Assembly (NCBI GenBank): GCA_019119595.1
Contig: DWWS01000021.1
Location: 1 to 64,000 of the forward strand
Length of the DNA: 64,000 bases
DNA from: Candidatus Eisenbergiella merdavium
GTDB lineage: Bacteria; Bacillota; Clostridia; Lachnospirales; Lachnospiraceae
Direction: 5' to 3'
Under the pieces are notes generated by a model that had not been told where the DNA came from, ran no database searches, and saw only the letters and a program-made list of their open reading frames with translations. Each line of letters opens with the position of its first letter. Position 1 is the first letter of the stretch. Shown here piece by piece: positions 32,427 to 42,681 of the stretch. The position numbers and the translations under genes are program-made.

Positions 32427-33509
32427 CTAACCTTTTTTTTCATTTGTACTCCTGTCTGCGCGCCTTGAAGCGTCCCTCATTATCCGTATCGTTTCCGTTC
32501 GCCCGTCATTTAAGGAAAACCGGTCCGCAATCCCTTCCGTAAGAAATATTTCGTTCTGATCCGTAACGAGCAGCATCTCAAAGCCGCCGTTTTCCCGCCA
32601 ATAAGCTTCCGCCTGTTCCACACCCATCACAAACAGGGCGGTAGATAGGGCGTCGCATAATCTGCCCGCTGTTCCAATAATGGTTACAGCCTGCAAACCA
32701 CTGCGGACGGGATAGCCGGTGGATGGGTTGAGGATGTGCCAGTAGATGTTTCCGTACTCATCTTCAAAGCAGTTTTCATACCCACCGGAAGTAACCACCG
32801 CAGCATCGCTGATTTCCAGTACGCCTAAATTACCATCTCCCTTAGGATCGCGGATCCCAATACGCCAGTCACTCCCGTCTGGACGGGAGCCGATGGCTTG
32901 AATATTCCCGCCAAGGCTGAATAAAGACGACTCGACCCCCTGTTCTTTCAATAGTGCCGTTACCAAATCAGCGGTATATCCCTTGCCGACTGCGCCCAAG
33001 TCCAGCTCCATTCCGGCAGGAACGGTGAGGATTGTACCCTCCAGAGAAATTCTGGTGTAATCTACCAGCGAGAGCAATTCGGCCACTTGCTCCTGAGCCG
33101 GAACCTGCCTGGTATCTGTAGCAAAGCCCCATGCCGTAAGCACTGGGTAGATAGTTGGGTCTAATGTCCCCCCTGTCTCTTCGGCCATATCAAGCGCAAA
33201 GGAAATGAGATTGGCAGTTTCATCGCTCACTTCCACGCTTTTTCCATTACTATGATTTGCACGATAAATTTCGCTTGTCACGTCTGTCACTGACCACAGT
33301 GATTCCAATTCCTGTATCCGAGCTTTTGCCCCATCAAGAGCGGTTTCCGCATTCTCCCCGTAGGCAGTAAAAGTCATGTAAGTATTCATAGCAAAGAGGG
33401 ATGCCTCTGCTTTAGGAGGTTCGCTGTAAGATGTACATCCGCCAGAAATACAAAGTATCAGAAACATTACTGCAAGTCCGAAACACGCCTTTGCATTTTT
33501 CCGTTGCAT
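32427..33509 (-). CDS. apbE: ApbE-family FAD:protein FMN transferase, lipoprotein
   Basis: 360 residues, start at 33509 behind AAAGGAGGGG. A signal sequence ending LCISGGC anchors it outside. Family signatures are MNTYMTFTAYGENA, TGGTLDPTIYPVLTAWGF, LGAVGKGYTADL and WHILNPSTGYPVRSG, plus CDALSTALFVMG. ApbE transfers FMN from FAD onto Ser/Thr of extracytoplasmic redox proteins. It is the last gene of the 12-kb redox operon, so its target is probably in the same operon, though no protein here shows the standard FMN-binding domain and its S(T)xAT acceptor motif. Confidence 0.95.
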   Translation of the reverse strand: MQRKNAKACFGLAVMFLILCISGGCTSYSEPPKAEASLFAMNTYMTFTAYGENAETALDGAKARIQELESLWSVTDVTSEIYRANHSNGKSVEVSDETANLISFALDMAEETGGTLDPTIYPVLTAWGFATDTRQVPAQEQVAELLSLVDYTRISLEGTILTVPAGMELDLGAVGKGYTADLVTALLKEQGVESSLFSLGGNIQAIGSRPDGSDWRIGIRDPKGDGNLGVLEISDAAVVTSGGYENCFEDEYGNIYWHILNPSTGYPVRSGLQAVTIIGTAGRLCDALSTALFVMGVEQAEAYWRENGGFEMLLVTDQNEIFLTEGIADRFSLNDGRTETIRIMRDASRRADRSTNEKKG

Positions 33510-33529
33510 TCAGCACCCCTCCTTTATTT

Positions 33530-34279
33530 TTAATACCCCAAATCCGTCAGCCAGTTTTCTATTTCTGTCTGAGAACCTGGCGCTTCTTCTTCATAGCAAT
33601 CAAAAATATTGTCTGAGAGTTCTCCACCAGGCAGAGCCTCCGTGATGATGTCCACACTACTTGCAAGGCCGCCCGTTCCATGGGAACAGAATAGATAAAC
33701 CTGCTTTCCAGACAAATCGTTGTTTTCTAAAAAGGAAAGCAAAGCCATAGGAACGCCGTACCACCAGTTAGGATAGCCCAGAAATACCACATCGTAATTC
33801 TCTAAATTCTTCACATTTTCCACCAATTCTGGCCGAGCGTTGTCTCCGCGCTCCTGATTTGCCCGTGCCAGACACTCATCCCAGTCACTGGGATAGGGGT
33901 CGGTAACCCGAATGGAAAACAGATCTCCTCCTGTCTTCTCCTGTACCCATCCGGCCAGCTGCTGCACATTTCCCGGTGCAATTACGCTGGGAGATGTAAC
34001 CGCATCTACGTCATCCGCCAAAACTGCGTTATCTGCCCATGAAAAATAAGCAACCAGAATATTACTGGCCGACTCCGAAGTTTCAGAGGGAACCGTACTT
34101 TCCGGTTCGGTATCCTCTGCCGCAGTACTCTCTGGGGTGCTGGAGGGTTCCGTTTCCTCTGGCAGTGTTGATACTTGCGGAGGGTTGGATGACTCTTCTT
34201 CAGTGGATGGTGCGTTGCTGCAAGCTACCAGGGAAAATGATAAGGCAAAAGTCAAGAACAACGCAACGATTCTTTTCAT
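33530..34279 (-). CDS. Lipoprotein-anchored flavodoxin
   Basis: 249 residues, start at 34279. The signal sequence LFLTFALSFSLVACS ends in a lipobox Cys, followed by a 50-residue Ser/Pro/Glu linker. The flavodoxin domain then has ILVAYFSWADNAVLADDVDA, a long helix, FLGYPNWWYGVPMALLSFLE and CSHGTGGLASSVD. Flavodoxins are normally cytoplasmic; a lipid anchor implies an FMN electron carrier on the outer face of the membrane. The bound FMN may come from local ApbE-related chemistry or simple binding. It lies 20 bases upstream of apbE in the operon. Confidence 0.92.
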   Translation of the reverse strand: MKRIVALFLTFALSFSLVACSNAPSTEEESSNPPQVSTLPEETEPSSTPESTAAEDTEPESTVPSETSESASNILVAYFSWADNAVLADDVDAVTSPSVIAPGNVQQLAGWVQEKTGGDLFSIRVTDPYPSDWDECLARANQERGDNARPELVENVKNLENYDVVFLGYPNWWYGVPMALLSFLENNDLSGKQVYLFCSHGTGGLASSVDIITEALPGGELSDNIFDCYEEEAPGSQTEIENWLTDLGY

Positions 34280-34353
34280 AGGTAGTCCCTTCTTTCTTTC
34301 AAAATTTTATATTTGCTTTGTTTACAACCAGAATTTACTGAATTTTAAATTTG

Positions 34354-35256
34354 TCACACAATCAGGTTAACGATCAATCCCGCCGCCAGAGAAAACAGCA
34401 TAACATAAGCGATATACAACAGAAAATGACGTAAACCGAGTATGATTTTCAATGCACCCAGGTTGGTAATCTTGGTTGCCGGGCCAGTCAGCATAAAAGA
34501 AGCTGCGCTGCCCATACTCATGCCATCCCAGAGCCAGCCCTGCAAAAGAGGGATCGTGCCTCCGCCGCAGGCATAAAGCGGTACGCCAATGGTAGCTGCC
34601 ATCAGAACGCCCCATGCTTCATTTCCGCCGAACAGTCCGGTCATAACATTCGCAGGAACATATCTCTGAAACAGTGCCGACAGAATAATACCAATGAGGA
34701 AATATAATCCTGTGGCTTTGATATTCCTCCCCAGATTTTTCAGATACCGCAACAGGATGTTTGGGTCTGTATCTCTGTTTTTCGGCGGTTCAAAACCGTT
34801 AAAATTGAAAAATGGCTTTCTGCGGAAAAAAATCCGCACCAGCAGACCGGCGGTGACGCCGCACAAAAAACAGGTCACAATCCTTACGGTAAGGGCATTC
34901 GCCCCCAGTGCGGCGCTGTACAGAATCAGCTGCGGGTTCAGAAGAATCGAGGACATCATAAACGCTGCCAGCCAATCGTCTTTCATACCACTTTTGGAAA
35001 AGGAAGCGGCAATGGGAATGGTTCCATACATGCACAGCGGCGAAGCAATGCCGAGAACACTGGCGGCTGCAACTCCCAGTACGCCCAGCTTTTTCTCGCC
35101 TAATGCCCGAAAAGTATTATGTATTCTGTCCTTGAAAAAGACAGAAACAGCAGAGCCCAGCACCATGCCCAATACCCAATAGGGGAGAAGCTGTTCCAGC
35201 TGGACGCTGAAATAATACCAGAGATAGACGGCCTCCCGCCTTATGATTTCAAGCAT
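34354..35256 (-). CDS. Permease of the YraQ/ArsP type (DUF318)
   Basis: 300 residues with about eight membrane helices. VFFKDRIHNTFRALGEKKLGVLG, SPLCMYGTIPIAASFSKSGM and GVPLYACGGGTIPLLQGWLWDGMSMG are typical of the YraQ/ArsP permease family; SPLC and PLYACGGG hold the conserved cysteines that bind methylarsenite in ArsP. Transport of organoarsenicals, heavy metal or thiol species is a fair guess. Its place between two flavin-related lipoprotein genes suggests stress detoxification rather than a core role in electron transfer. Confidence 0.85.
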   Translation of the reverse strand: MLEIIRREAVYLWYYFSVQLEQLLPYWVLGMVLGSAVSVFFKDRIHNTFRALGEKKLGVLGVAAASVLGIASPLCMYGTIPIAASFSKSGMKDDWLAAFMMSSILLNPQLILYSAALGANALTVRIVTCFLCGVTAGLLVRIFFRRKPFFNFNGFEPPKNRDTDPNILLRYLKNLGRNIKATGLYFLIGIILSALFQRYVPANVMTGLFGGNEAWGVLMAATIGVPLYACGGGTIPLLQGWLWDGMSMGSAASFMLTGPATKITNLGALKIILGLRHFLLYIAYVMLFSLAAGLIVNLIV

Positions 35257-35289
35257 AAAACCCTCCCTTCTGTAGCAGTCAGCAGTCGC

Positions 35290-36345
35290 CTATTCGTCAA
35301 TGGAGACCAGCTGGTACTCCCGGCTTCCAAGGCCGATTTTTTCCGCCTGCTCCAAAGTGTGCAGACCATTTCGGGATTCAATACGATTGACAAGAGAGCC
35401 TCCGTCCTCTGCGGCATAAACCAGGTCAATACACGCCTGGTCTACCGCCACTGGGTCGAAGGAGGCCAAGATGCCGATGTCGTGCATATCCGGCTGTGCA
35501 GGATTGCCGTCACAGTCACAGTCCACGCTCAGACGGTTCATCACATTGATATAGAGAATATTTCCGTCCAAAGCATCCACAACAGATTTTCCGGCTTCTG
35601 CCATCGACTCCAAAAATGCGTCCTGTTCGCCGCTCCACATGCTTCCTCCGGTTCCGCCGCTGTGGATATGGGCTTTTCCCTCTGAGGAAGCGATTCCAAT
35701 GGAGATGTTTTTGATCGCTCCGCCATAGCCTGCCATTGCATGGCCTTTGAAATGGGAAAGAACCACATAATAATCGTAGTTTTCAAAATGGGAACCGACA
35801 TAGTTCTCGGTCAGATTGTCACCGCCCACCACCGGCAGCGTGATAGATCCTTCCTCGTCCATAATGTCCACATCAGCAATCGCCGTATAGCCGTGATCCT
35901 CAGCTACCTGATAGTGCATGGCCGTGTTGGCGCGGGAGCCGCCGTAAGCCGTGTTGCACTCCACGATCGTCGCCTCCAGCGACTGTACCAGCTCCCCGAT
36001 CAAATCGGTACGCAGGTAGTTGCTGCCAGGCTCACCGGTAGACAGCTTTACCGCCACGTTGCCCGTGGGGGATGCTTCCAGCGCTTCATAAATGGCCATC
36101 AGCCCTTCGGAACTGATATCCGTTGTCATGTAGACCACGGGAGCAGTTTCATCAGTTGTAGTTTCTTCGCTGGGCGTGGAACTGGATTCCTCTTCGTCCT
36201 CCGTCTCAGATGGTGTTGGCTCCGTTTGGCTGCTTTGGGTAATTGGGGCGCTTGATTCCTGCGTTTCTTCCGCTTGTCCGCAGCCAGCCAGACAAACCAC
36301 GACAAGAAGAACGGCCATCAAAATAGAAATAACTTTCTTGTTCAT
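35290..36345 (-). CDS. DUF362-domain lipoprotein
   Basis: 351 residues with signal sequence ending VVVCLAGC. A 45-residue Ser/Thr/Glu linker precedes a DUF362-type domain (VAVKLSTGEPGSNYLRTDLIGELVQSL, ECNTAYGGSRANT, VVLSHFKGHAMAGYGGAIKNISIG). DUF362 proteins are found near ferredoxins and flavoproteins, but their chemistry is undefined. The CDCDGNPAQPDMHDIG segment may hold metal. It follows the cyclophilin-like lipoprotein in the operon by 37 bases. Confidence 0.88.
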   Translation of the reverse strand: MNKKVISILMAVLLVVVCLAGCGQAEETQESSAPITQSSQTEPTPSETEDEEESSSTPSEETTTDETAPVVYMTTDISSEGLMAIYEALEASPTGNVAVKLSTGEPGSNYLRTDLIGELVQSLEATIVECNTAYGGSRANTAMHYQVAEDHGYTAIADVDIMDEEGSITLPVVGGDNLTENYVGSHFENYDYYVVLSHFKGHAMAGYGGAIKNISIGIASSEGKAHIHSGGTGGSMWSGEQDAFLESMAEAGKSVVDALDGNILYINVMNRLSVDCDCDGNPAQPDMHDIGILASFDPVAVDQACIDLVYAAEDGGSLVNRIESRNGLHTLEQAEKIGLGSREYQLVSIDE

Positions 36346-36382
36346 TGCGTACTCCTTTCTGCGCCATGCGCTGATTTTTGCT

Positions 36383-36952
36383 TTATTCCACTTGCTCCAG
36401 CGTTACAGCAAACCCATCTGAAAGGGATGAAATCTCCTCAATCCCTGTTTCCAGTCTGCCTAAAGAAACCAGACCGCCTGAATACCCAAAATCCTGATAA
36501 AACAGGGAGAGATTCCCCCACGGTGCATACAGGCAAAGATCACCGGCAGATGGGTCATAGCCATCCGGTTCTCCCTCTGTTGGAAGCTGCTGCCCTTCCG
36601 GTAGATAAGCGATTTTCTCCACACTGTTATAATCCTCAAATGTCAATTCCAGGGGCAGCATTTCATACAGTGCGTCGGCTGCCGGGGTCTCATACAAAGT
36701 GATTGTATAGGTTTGCCCCTCGGCTGTCATTCGGATCTGACGCTGCACAGGCTCCTCATTTGCTGTTTCCTCAGACGATGGAATCTCGGAGATGGCGGGC
36801 GGCTCCGTTACAGATTCGCTGCTCTCGTTGTCCTGGCTCTGTGAAGAAGGGGGAGTGGAAACACTCGCTTCCTCCTGCACATTTTCCGACTGACAGGCAG
36901 CGAGGCAAAATATCAACAGAACCGCCATTGCCAGACTTAACAGCTTTTTCAT
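36383..36952 (-). CDS. Cyclophilin-like-fold lipoprotein
   Basis: 189 residues from ATG 36952, which overlaps the DUF4405 stop (ATGA). Signal sequence ends FCLAAC. A 50-residue Ser/Pro/Glu linker leads to a cyclophilin-like domain: IRMTAEGQTYTITLYETPAADALYEMLP then AYLPEGQQLPTEGEPDGYDPSAGDLCLYAPWGNLSLFY. This small fold is regularly linked with flavodoxin and oxidoreductase clusters; it shows no prolyl isomerase residues. It probably sits outside the cell together with the other lipoproteins of the operon. Confidence 0.88.
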   Translation of the reverse strand: MKKLLSLAMAVLLIFCLAACQSENVQEEASVSTPPSSQSQDNESSESVTEPPAISEIPSSEETANEEPVQRQIRMTAEGQTYTITLYETPAADALYEMLPLELTFEDYNSVEKIAYLPEGQQLPTEGEPDGYDPSAGDLCLYAPWGNLSLFYQDFGYSGGLVSLGRLETGIEEISSLSDGFAVTLEQVE

Positions 36953-37656
36953 AAGCGCTCCTTTCCTTTGGCGTTCTTCCTGTTTCCTCCCAATTTCCTC
37001 AATCCTTTGGAAAGGTAGTGGGCAAGGAACACCCAAAGCCCCATCAGGCTGATGTAATCTAGATAGAATGACCAAATGGGTTCCCCATAATCCAAAGAGA
37101 CAAATTCTGACTGCAGAAACAAATAGGTTGTAAAATCCCGATCTATAAATACAAAAGCGCCGTAAGCTGCAATCAGCAGGCCAATCAGAAACAGGAGCAA
37201 GCTGCGGAGTTTTGAGTGGGTGCCCTTACCAGTTCTTTTCCTTGCCATGCCTAAAAACATATTCCAGTGCAGCCCCAGGTGAACGCTCATCAGAATAAAG
37301 CCCCAATAGGCGCCCAGGATATGCAATCTTCTGGCCAGTGCCATTCCTCCGTCAATAGGCAAAAACGCGAATACATGACGTGACATCACAATGCCGCTGT
37401 ACATCTGTGCCAGCATCGCAATCAGGAGCAGCATATCCACACAGATTTGAAATACCCGCATAGGCGTATACCTGCCCCCACCCAGGCTTTTGTACCAGCC
37501 TCGGTTTAAAATGTGATGTGCAAGAAACAAAACGAGCATTCCGGCTCCAGCCCATTCGTGGGCGGCTTCACCCCAAAGCTGGTAACCCATCAAAAACAAC
37601 AGGGCCAGCGTCATCAGCACATCTACGATGATTTTTATGATGGCGGCCTTCTTCAT
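36949..37656 (-). CDS. DUF4405 membrane protein, possible b-type haem carrier
   Basis: 235 residues, with six membrane helices. Conserved histidines lie in MLVLFLAHHILNRGWYKS and in MSVHLGLHWNMF, patterns typical of DUF4405 and of di-haem cytochrome b helices. It likely passes electrons across the membrane to the extracytoplasmic flavodoxins (inference). Its stop overlaps the next start, and its own start follows the flavodoxin-fold reductase by 4 bases, so translation is coupled in the operon. Confidence 0.87.
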   Translation of the reverse strand: MKKAAIIKIIVDVLMTLALLFLMGYQLWGEAAHEWAGAGMLVLFLAHHILNRGWYKSLGGGRYTPMRVFQICVDMLLLIAMLAQMYSGIVMSRHVFAFLPIDGGMALARRLHILGAYWGFILMSVHLGLHWNMFLGMARKRTGKGTHSKLRSLLLFLIGLLIAAYGAFVFIDRDFTTYLFLQSEFVSLDYGEPIWSFYLDYISLMGLWVFLAHYLSKGLRKLGGNRKNAKGKERL

Positions 37657-37660
37657 CCAT

Positions 37661-38200
37661 CTAACCTCCTATCTGTTTCCCCAGTAAATACGCCTTCTGT
37701 AGGAAACGGGTATGTTTTGTCATCTGCACCGTACCGCAGCCGACTCCCCAAATTTCCCCTTGATTTTGAAAGTTAAGGTAACTGCACAGGGTTTCATAGT
37801 GCGCTTTTATATCCCGCATTGTCCAGTCGTTGCTATCCCAGGCGGCAGCGATCAGAACGGTTTTCAGCATCCTTGCTGTCAGCTGCCCATTGAAGCTGTA
37901 AAAGCGGTCGATGACGGTTTTCAGCTGCGTGGAAAAACCGAAGTAATAAAGGGGAGTTACAAATACCGCCACATCACAGGTCAACAACTGTTCTCTTAAA
38001 ACGGCCATATCGTCCTTCTGCACGCAAGGGCCAGACATCCCGCAGGCATCGCAGCCGAGGCAGGGATGCAGGCTGGCATGGCCGGCGTCAAACACCGTGA
38101 CCGCATGGCCGGCCTCTTTCGCACCGCAAATGAACTCCTCTGCCAACAGGTTGGAAGAACCGTGTTTGTGGGGGCTGCTTTCAATCACTAAAATATCCAT
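37661..38200 (-). CDS. NADPH-dependent FMN reductase / flavodoxin-fold protein
   Basis: 179 residues. The phosphate loop is ESSPHKHGSSNLLAEEF, and FVTPLYYFGFSTQLKTVIDRFYSF is the conserved flavin-side element. A cysteine cluster, HPCLGCDACGMSGPC, is inserted as in the paralogue at 16952, with which it shares most motifs. It is expected to reduce FMN or a quinone with NAD(P)H in the cytoplasm, feeding electrons to the flavodoxins encoded on either side. Confidence 0.92.
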   Translation of the reverse strand: MDILVIESSPHKHGSSNLLAEEFICGAKEAGHAVTVFDAGHASLHPCLGCDACGMSGPCVQKDDMAVLREQLLTCDVAVFVTPLYYFGFSTQLKTVIDRFYSFNGQLTARMLKTVLIAAAWDSNDWTMRDIKAHYETLCSYLNFQNQGEIWGVGCGTVQMTKHTRFLQKAYLLGKQIGG

Positions 38201-38216
38201 AAACCATCACCGCCTT

Positions 38217-38696
38217 TTATACGCTAAGGCTCTTGACCCATGCGGAAAGTTCCTGGATATCCGCAGAGGCGCTCATGCACTTTCCGGGCAGTACATGGGC
38301 TGCCGGGCAGCTTTTTTGCAGGATGGAAGCTGTTTTTCCCATGCCGCTGCCGCCGGAGGTAGCAAAGGGGATTACCGTTTTTCCGGAAAAGTCGCTGCTT
38401 TCCAGGAATGTCTGGATGATGCGGGGCGCTTCATACCACCAGATGGGAAATCCTACAAAGATCGTATCATACTTCGCAATATCTGCAGCGGGACCCGACA
38501 TTGCCGGGCGGGCCGTTTTATCGTTCATCTCCACGCTGCTGCGGCTGCTCTTGTTGTTCCAGTTCAGATCCGCACTGGTGTAGGGTACGGCGGGACGGAT
38601 CTCATACAGATCCCCGCCTGTGGCCTGCGCCAATGTATTTGCCAGTTTTGCGGTTGATCCGTTTGCAGAAAAATAGGCGATCAATGTCTTATCCAT
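38217..38696 (-). CDS. Cytoplasmic flavodoxin
   Basis: 159 residues without signal peptide. LIAYFSANGSTAKLANTLAQATGGDLYEI is the FMN phosphate loop and first helix, FVGFPIWWYEAPRIIQTFLES and FATSGGSGMGKTASIL the flavin-stacking loops. This is the type of short flavodoxin common near oxidoreductases. It is the only unanchored one of the flavodoxins in the operon, so it is likely the cytoplasmic end of the electron path. Confidence 0.93.
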   Translation of the reverse strand: MDKTLIAYFSANGSTAKLANTLAQATGGDLYEIRPAVPYTSADLNWNNKSSRSSVEMNDKTARPAMSGPAADIAKYDTIFVGFPIWWYEAPRIIQTFLESSDFSGKTVIPFATSGGSGMGKTASILQKSCPAAHVLPGKCMSASADIQELSAWVKSLSV

Positions 38697-38712
38697 GATG
38701 AAATCCTCCTCG

Positions 38713-39456
38713 TTATTTCAGTTTATCGTATTCTTCATCACTGACCGGCTCCAGCCATTCGTTGGATGTGTTTTCTCCGGGCAGTTCCACCGCCAGGTGA
38801 GAGAACCAGCTGTCCTTTGCCGCGCCGTGCCAGTGTTTGATGCCTGCGGGGATCTCCACCGCATCGCCGGGATGCAGCTCCCGCGCCTCCTTGCCCCATT
38901 CCTGATACCAGCCACGGCCTTCCGTGCAGAGCAGCAGCTGGCCGCCGCCCGTTTGCGCCTTATGGATATGCCAGTTGTTGCGACAGCCCGGCTCAAAAGT
39001 CACATTTGCGATGCTGACGCCGCTTTGCCCCGCCACAGGGTTTAAGTAGCTCTGCCCCACAAAATACCGGGCATAGGCATCGTTGGGCGCTCCAAGCCCA
39101 AATAAACCGCCACGGGATTCCTCTCCGTTTTCTGCTTCTTTCCAGACCTCCTTCGCCATGCGGAAGGCCGCCCATCCTTTGGGCCATCCGGCATAGAAAG
39201 CCGCATGGGTCAGGATTTCCGCAATTTCCTCTCTGGTGATTCCATTCTTTTTAGCTGTTTCCAAGTGGTACTGGAAAGACGAATCCACAAGCCCCTGAGA
39301 CATCAGCGCCACCACGGTGACAAGGGAACGATCCCGCAAAGAAAACTTATCCTCCCGGCTCCATACCTCGCCAAATAATACATCGTCGTTCAGCTCTGCA
39401 AATTTCGGGGCAAATTCCCCTAAATCCCTGCGTCCTGCTGTCTGTTTTACTGCCAT
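38713..39456 (-). CDS. Carboxymuconolactone decarboxylase-like and cupin fusion
   Basis: 247 residues. Residues 1-110 are a carboxymuconolactone-decarboxylase-like domain with the AhpD-like helix (LVDSSFQYHLETAKKNGITREEIAEILTHAAFYAGWP), lacking the CxxC of peroxidase AhpD. Residues 125-245 are a cupin (FEPGCRNNWHIHKAQTGGGQLLL, HPGDAVEIPAGIKHWHG) with two His pairs that can bind metal. Such fusions are found in redox and detoxification clusters; substrate is unknown. It sits mid-operon. Confidence 0.92.
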   Translation of the reverse strand: MAVKQTAGRRDLGEFAPKFAELNDDVLFGEVWSREDKFSLRDRSLVTVVALMSQGLVDSSFQYHLETAKKNGITREEIAEILTHAAFYAGWPKGWAAFRMAKEVWKEAENGEESRGGLFGLGAPNDAYARYFVGQSYLNPVAGQSGVSIANVTFEPGCRNNWHIHKAQTGGGQLLLCTEGRGWYQEWGKEARELHPGDAVEIPAGIKHWHGAAKDSWFSHLAVELPGENTSNEWLEPVSDEEYDKLK

Positions 39457-39472
39457 TTTTCATTCCTCCTAC

Positions 39473-40120
39473 TCAGTCATATTGAACTTCAATTTTTGAA
39501 CGGTCTGTGTACAGTTCCCAGTATTTCTCCGCAATCTTTTCCGGTGCAAAATGGGAACCCGGCGCTATCCCGCCCATCACCGTGACCATACCCAGGAAAA
39601 TGCCTTTTTCCTTCAAAACCGGGTGCATAGCATAAACCATTGCACGGAGCGCCGCCTTATCCATGGAAAGGGGTAAAAAGGCGAAATGCGGCTGCGTGGC
39701 CAGTTTGCCGCCTGTAATCAGAATCGCACCGTTTTTTCTGGCAAACTCTTCTGTATCCAGCAACCGGATACAGGTATAGGCTCCTGCCACATCCACCCGA
39801 TAACGTTCCATCAGAGTATCGGTGTCGATGTGTGTTTTCTCATCCAGAGTCGTAACTCCGACATTGTAAATAAGCACATCCATCATGCCGAAACGCTCAA
39901 CAATTTTATCAAAGGCATTTTTTAAGCTGACATCATCTGCCGCATCCGCCTGGTAATAGTTGGTTTCAATCCCCTGCTTTATCAAATCCTTTTGATATTC
40001 CTTCAGCGCAGCTTCCTTGCGGGCCAGCAAAACCACCCGAAAGTCCATAGCACCAAACTTTAGGGCGATATGTTTTCCCAGACCGGGGCCAACGCCAACG
40101 ATAACCGCTGTCTTTTTCAT
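39473..40120 (-). CDS. Divergent short-chain dehydrogenase/reductase
   Basis: 215 residues. The dinucleotide loop GVGPGLGKHIALKFG is a variant of TGxxxGIG, and LIYNVGV corresponds to the NNAG strand. ITGGKLATQPHFAFLPLSMDKAALRAM has the active-site lysine, but the tyrosine four residues before it is replaced by leucine, so ordinary SDR catalysis is doubtful. It may be a dinucleotide-binding regulator-like protein (as in NmrA types) or use another residue. It lies 11 bases after the tautomerase gene. Confidence 0.85.
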   Translation of the reverse strand: MKKTAVIVGVGPGLGKHIALKFGAMDFRVVLLARKEAALKEYQKDLIKQGIETNYYQADAADDVSLKNAFDKIVERFGMMDVLIYNVGVTTLDEKTHIDTDTLMERYRVDVAGAYTCIRLLDTEEFARKNGAILITGGKLATQPHFAFLPLSMDKAALRAMVYAMHPVLKEKGIFLGMVTVMGGIAPGSHFAPEKIAEKYWELYTDRSKIEVQYD

Positions 40121-40131
40121 AAGGCTGCCTC

Positions 40132-40317
40132 CTATTTCCTGTCGCTGAGCAGTTGTCCGCCCACGCCCACATTGTCCGGCTCATTCTCTTTGATAAAAAC
40201 ATAAAATCCTGCTTCCGGCAGGCCCGTGATCCGCGCCGCCGTTTCTGTAAACTCTTTTGTAAGGGCTTGTTTTTGTTCTTTGGTCAGCTTCGCAGCTTCT
40301 AATGTAATAACCGGCAT
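40132..40317 (-). CDS. 4-oxalocrotonate tautomerase-like protein
   Basis: 61 residues, starting MPVITLEAAKLTKEQKQALT, so Pro1 is available as the catalytic base after Met removal. The rest (EFTETAARITGLPEAGFYVFIKENEPDNVGVGG) fits the 62-residue tautomerase subunit that forms hexamers. It tautomerises enols or keto acids or handles reactive carbonyls in the cytoplasm. It lies 69 bases from the aldo/keto reductase start. Confidence 0.92.
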   Translation of the reverse strand: MPVITLEAAKLTKEQKQALTKEFTETAARITGLPEAGFYVFIKENEPDNVGVGGQLLSDRK

Positions 40318-40385
40318 TGTTTCTCCTCCATTTTAATCAAGAAGGGGAGAAGCGGGCAAAAGCAGCCGCTTCTCCCCAAGCAAAA

Positions 40386-41339
40386 TCATGCCATGGGATT
40401 TTCCCAAGAACCTCTTGTGTCTACGTTTGCCTCTTTCGCCAGTGTTTCCAGCTGCTCCATCTCCTCTGCGCTCAGTACAACCTGAGCTGCTTTTGCGGCA
40501 TCCTCCACCTGAGAAGGCTTCGTCACACCGATGATGGGCCGGGTCCCTTTGGCAATCGCCCAGGCAATAGCCACCTGCGCAACCGTAGCGCCATGTTTTT
40601 CTCCCATGGAACGCATAGCATCCGTCAGCTTCTCCAGCTGGGGCAAGATCGGGTTATAGGTGTCACCTCTCTGGCTGCCCTCCGGGAGGGGATGGGTGGT
40701 GTTGTATTTGCCGCTGAGCGCTCCCTGCTCCAGCACCATATAGGCATAGAAGTCGATTCCGTTTTCCTTGCAGTAATCCAGAATTCCAGCGTCCTCAGAA
40801 GAACGGTACAGCAGGCTGTAATGGTTCTGGACGGCGGAAACGTGAATGCCCTCCTTGCTGAGGATTTCTTCCGCTCGTTTGATCTGCGCCAGATTGTGGT
40901 TGGAAACGCCCACCTGCTTTACCTTGCCGCTCCCCACCAGAGAAATCAGCCCCGGTGTCCAGCGCTCTACATCAGCGGGATTGTGAATCCAGTAGATGTC
41001 AATATAGTCCGTACCCAGGCGCTCCATGCTGGCGTCGCACAGTTCCGCCACCGGGTCTGCACCACTTCCCGCAATCTGCGGGGTGAATTTCGTAGAAAGG
41101 ATCACATCCTCGCGGGGATAGGTCTTGGCAAAAGTACCCAGGATATCTTCGGATGCGCCCATGCCATATACGGTGGCGGTGTCCCAAAGATTCAATCCTT
41201 CCTTCATCGCCGTATCAAATACCGCTTTCAGATCGGCTTCTCCCAGATGGTTGCCAAATACCTGATCGCCGCCTACAGCGCCAACGCCCCAGGACCAGGT
41301 GCCGAGTGCAATTTTCGGGAATTTCCTTACGTTTTCCAT
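40386..41339 (-). CDS. Aldo/keto reductase
   Basis: 317 residues. The catalytic elements LWDTATVYGMGASEDILG (Asp/Tyr), STKF (Lys) and WIHNP (His in DIYWIHNP) are complete. GVSNHNLAQIKRAEEI and RPIIGVTKPSQVED are the usual NADPH-side motifs. A housekeeping-type detoxification of carbonyls is likely. It lies between the broken flavodoxin fusion and the tautomerase in the operon. Confidence 0.94.
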   Translation of the reverse strand: MENVRKFPKIALGTWSWGVGAVGGDQVFGNHLGEADLKAVFDTAMKEGLNLWDTATVYGMGASEDILGTFAKTYPREDVILSTKFTPQIAGSGADPVAELCDASMERLGTDYIDIYWIHNPADVERWTPGLISLVGSGKVKQVGVSNHNLAQIKRAEEILSKEGIHVSAVQNHYSLLYRSSEDAGILDYCKENGIDFYAYMVLEQGALSGKYNTTHPLPEGSQRGDTYNPILPQLEKLTDAMRSMGEKHGATVAQVAIAWAIAKGTRPIIGVTKPSQVEDAAKAAQVVLSAEEMEQLETLAKEANVDTRGSWENPMA

Positions 41340-41410
41340 GATAAAAGTCTCCTTTTCGTTTTTTTATTTAGTTATTGGATATTCCATTGGCAGCCAGCCA
41401 GCTGCTCACA

Positions 41411-42670
<1,260 letters not shown>

Positions 42671-42681
42671 ATCATTCCCCC

